Shown here: positions 60,973 to 64,000 of the stretch, piece by piece | Layout of the letters: every line of letters starts with the position of its first letter | Position numbering within the stretch: the first letter of the stretch is position 1 | Assembly: GCA_036850595.1 (NCBI GenBank) | Contig: CM072148.1 | Location: forward strand, 21,694,731-21,758,730 | Direction of reading: 5' to 3' | DNA: 64,000 nucleotides | Source of the DNA: Rhyacichthys aspro | Lineage: Eukaryota; Chordata; Actinopteri; Gobiiformes; Rhyacichthyidae | Program-made: the position numbers and the translations under genes | The notes under the pieces: model-generated | The model's database searches: none | Seen by the model: only the letters and a program-made list of their open reading frames with translations | Told to the model about the DNA's origin: nothing

Positions 60973-63900
60973 ATGCAGCCGCTGAAGGCTGTCGTCACGG
61001 CTCTGCTCCTCCTCAGAGTTTCAGGTTTAAACGGTGAGTCCATTCATTCTAAAGAAAGAAGTCTACTTATATGAACAGTAACAAAAAGGCATTCTTGAAT
61101 TCATAGTTGAGCTGCTTCCTTCTTCATATCGTTAACCGTGTGTCCTTCAGTTCCTCCTTAGACCAAACACCCACACAATTCACTAACAACACAGTGGATT
61201 GATTTAGTAGTTTTTTGTTTTTGTTTTTTGTAATATACAGGTGAGTAAAAGTAGAGGTTACATCTACTCAAGAACAAGCCTATTGAAGGAGTTTAGAAAT
61301 AGGTGAAATCCATAATATATACTCTTACAGTATCATGTAAATGTATTGTAAAGTGTCATTCCAGAGCGAGCTAAATCCATACCCATATTACACCAACAGA
61401 TGCAACTCCAACTGGACCTACAACAAATATCTCTGTTTGTTTGTAACAATAACACACAAAAACACATGCCAACCAAGATGAAGAAAATGCTTCTTTCATT
61501 GGAGCCAAATGTAATCATACCTCATCTATAATTGAACTCTGAATGTATGTGATATAATAGGATTCAGTCTGTCCTCTCTGGACTCAATCTCTATGTTGAT
61601 TAGAAGTCGTGAATGGAAATGTCAGTGGCTTTTAGATTACTTGTCTGCCTCTACTTAACACCCAGACATTGTAGAGTCTCTGTAGCTTTAAGACTAAAGT
61701 TCTTTTCTTATTTTATCCGATTAAAATGAGCAGACACATCCTGTATTTGTTTTATGTTTGTGAATAGACAAGGGTTTGCTTTTGTGCTTAGACTTTCAGA
61801 ACATGTGTCCGTAACACCTCACTTTTCTGGTTTAACATAGTTTTATCATCTAATTCTTCAGAGAAACTTACTCTCACTCTGAGATTTAGTCAAAGTCCAA
61901 GCTAATTTCGACGTTTTATGTGGCTGTAAAAAGTGCAGGCTGTAAATTAAAGGTTGAAATCTGGTTTGTTTGTCAAACGGGTGAGGTGGCTGTTTGTGTA
62001 TCGTAAAATCAAACTTATAAAACAAAGATAGTGGTCGATTTTTATATTCACTGCTAAGTGCAAATAATCACTTTATTTGTGACATCAGTGTATTAGCTAA
62101 TAAATGTCCTTGCCTTTTTGTCGTGATCGGACTAAACAGGTCTAAAACATGACTAAACAGGTCTAAACCAGGACTAAAACGGTCTAAACCAGGACTAAAC
62201 GGGTCTAAACCAGGACTAAAATGGTCTAAACCAGGACTAAAACGGTCTAAACCAGGACTAAAACGGTCTAAACCAGGACTAAAACGGTCTAAACCAGGAC
62301 TAAAACGGTCTAAACCAGGACCAAAACTGTCTAAACCAGGACTAAAACGGTCTAAACCAGGACTAAACAGGTCTAAACCAGGACTAAAACGGTCTAAACC
62401 AGGACTAAAACGGTCTAAACCAGGACTAAAACGGTCTAAACCAGGACTAAACAGGTCTAAACCAGGACTAAAACGGTCTAAACCAGGACTAAAACGGTCT
62501 AAACCAGGACTAAACAGGTCTAAACCAGGACTAAACAGGTCTAAACCAGGACTAAACAGGTCTAAACCAGGACTAAAACGGTCTAAACCAGGACTAAACA
62601 GGTCTAAACCAGGACTAAAATGGTCTAAACCAGGACTAAAACAGTCTAAACCAGGACTAAAACGGTCTAAACCAGGACTAAAACGGTCTAAACCAGGACT
62701 AAAACAGTCTAAACCAGGACTAAACAGGTTTAAACCAGGACTAAACCAGGGCTAAAATATGACTAGACTATTAAAATAAACACCACACAACCCAAAAAAT
62801 GGCAAAATGATGAAGTGTAAATGACAAATGTATAAAATAGGTTTGTGCTACTACTACTTGATCTTTAGCTCTGGGGCCTGTTTTCAGTGCATGCGTCTCA
62901 CAGCCACTGGTTTGACCACTAATCATAATATGCAGTACCTGATAAGTGTCATGAAAGTGTGGTCACACCCTCCTTGACAATGATGGAAAAATGCAGGTCT
63001 TGTTCGGCAGCTGCCTATAAAAACATACTTGACTTTTAACAAAGGAAAGAGATGGGCGTTTGTGGCCTGATACACTAATAAGGCCCATAGGCAAAACAAA
63101 CAACCCATCAATGGGCTATACCTGAGACTTACGGCTAAAATTAATAATAATATAGTATAGTAATATGGTAACAGTCATTATAGGAACAGCATTATTACTG
63201 GTTTGTAACAAATGACACTAACAGCAGTACAAACAGAGGTCACATGGTTGCAAACTTAATTGAAGAAGAATTTCTAGGAGAAATGTAGCTATCCTCACTG
63301 AGCAATTGTAGGAACAGGGTAAGAAAGTAATAGGACATCCACAGGGTTTTATGGAGATTGAATGCCCTTTCACCCAAGTCTTTTCTCCCTCTGGTTCCAG
63401 CTCCAGAAAACGTGATTGTGAAATGTGAAAACCTGCGAACGACGGTGCAGTGGAACTACAGTGATCAGCAGCCAAACACCACATTCATCGTGAAGCTCAA
63501 AGGAAGTGTACTGTAAGAATCCACTCACTCAATGCTTTACCACGAGCGCTCTTCTATAGAAACTACTATTCTGCCGTTTACTCTAATTTGTGATACATTT
63601 TTTCCCCCTATAGAATGTATTTTTGTATTTGCAATACACAGAGCACCCAAAATCGTGAATGAATGCCCATTGCGATTCATGGTTTAGAGTGGTTTACTAC
63701 TACTTCTTTTATAATACTGAGACAGAAAGGATTAGTTTCTTATCAACAGTGGTAGAGGATGTCAAAATTGCATAGAAGACATTAACTGCAATTTTTAAAT
63801 AAAGGCAACGGCTATTCCTAATTTGTCCACTTGTGTTTTAGTAAGAGTAGAGGACATAACACAACAATGAGAGCCAGAAATTAAGATGGATGGCAGGAAT

Positions 63901-64000
63901 GACTATTTGGCTCTTTTTTTTTACTTTAGCTGTCAAAATACCCCTCTGTGGCACCTTGTTACCTAAAATGTCTGTCAAAAAGGAGAAAAGTAGACCTCTT
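60973..64000 (+). CDS. ifngr1: Interferon-gamma receptor 1-like, right copy (partial, exons 1-2)
   Basis: Exon 1 at 60973-61033 (signal peptide) and exon 2 at 63401-63512 (start of the first fibronectin-III-type domain) match the left copy in length, phase and protein. The remaining five exons lie beyond the window edge. Intron 1 is 2,367 bp and contains the longer version of the 21-bp minisatellite. Confidence 0.8.
62140..62755. repeat. 21-bp intronic minisatellite (right copy)
   Basis: About 29 units of GGTCTAAACCAGG followed by ACTAAAAC or ACTAAACA. The pattern of the two unit types differs from the left array: this copy has a block of several consecutive ACTAAACA units near 62,510-62,570. 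The arrays have therefore diverged by unit gain, loss or conversion. Confidence 0.95.

Larger units (their letters stand above)
39616..64000. repeat. Right arm of the giant inverted repeat
   Basis: Reverse-complement copy of the left arm. It starts immediately after the N run, in the middle of the first coding exon of gene D (partner of left position 31,060), and is still matching the left arm when the window ends. Gene order is mirrored: D, C, smim28-like, unknown gene, receptor. Relative to the left arm it lacks a hAT element, two segments of 193 and 244 bp, and most of a dispersed repeat, but it has a longer MITE and a longer intronic minisatellite. Confidence 0.97.

Overview
This is vertebrate, almost certainly teleost fish, nuclear DNA. 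The genes have short exons with GT-AG introns, AT-rich intergenic DNA, microsatellites and many transposon relics. Gene content is that of the fish region around an interferon-gamma-receptor-1-like gene. No bacterial genes, CRISPR arrays or intact viruses were seen.

Layout: the window is a giant interrupted palindrome. The left arm (about 5,210-31,060) returns in reverse complement as the right arm (39,616-64,000). Between them lie an 8.5-kb single-copy spacer and a 29-base run of N (39,587-39,615). The right arm begins abruptly inside a coding exon directly after the N run. Left-arm gene order is: class II cytokine receptor (ifngr1-like, minus, 1,266-8,169); an unrecognised three-exon gene (minus, 15,277-17,194); a smim28-like single-pass membrane protein (plus, 20,078-21,650); then lysozyme/alpha-lactalbumin-like genes C (minus, 23,458-24,963) and D (minus, 28,232-31,170). 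The spacer holds a third member, E (minus, 35,503-38,771). The right arm repeats D, C, smim28, the unknown gene and the first two receptor exons in mirror order.

The most interesting genes are the three tandem lysozyme-fold genes. All have lost both catalytic acids of C-type lysozyme. C and E keep the aspartate-rich calcium loop of alpha-lactalbumin; D has lost it. D and E carry an insertion in the middle of the fold with an RRKR furin-type site. In E the insertion contains about 95 residues of threonine/proline-rich mucin-like sequence. If cleaved there, the two chains should stay joined by the conserved disulfides.

The arms are nearly identical in exons but differ by transposon presence/absence, several 80-250 bp indels, repeat copy number and two frameshifts: one in the right copy of D, one in the left copy of the unknown gene. 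This could be a real recent inverted duplication, or two haplotypes joined head to head at the N gap. The exon-internal breakpoint, the N run and a poor-quality patch in the spacer favour an assembly cause, but the sequence alone cannot decide. All exon structures are manual reads of splice signals and reading frame; no alignment or database search was run.
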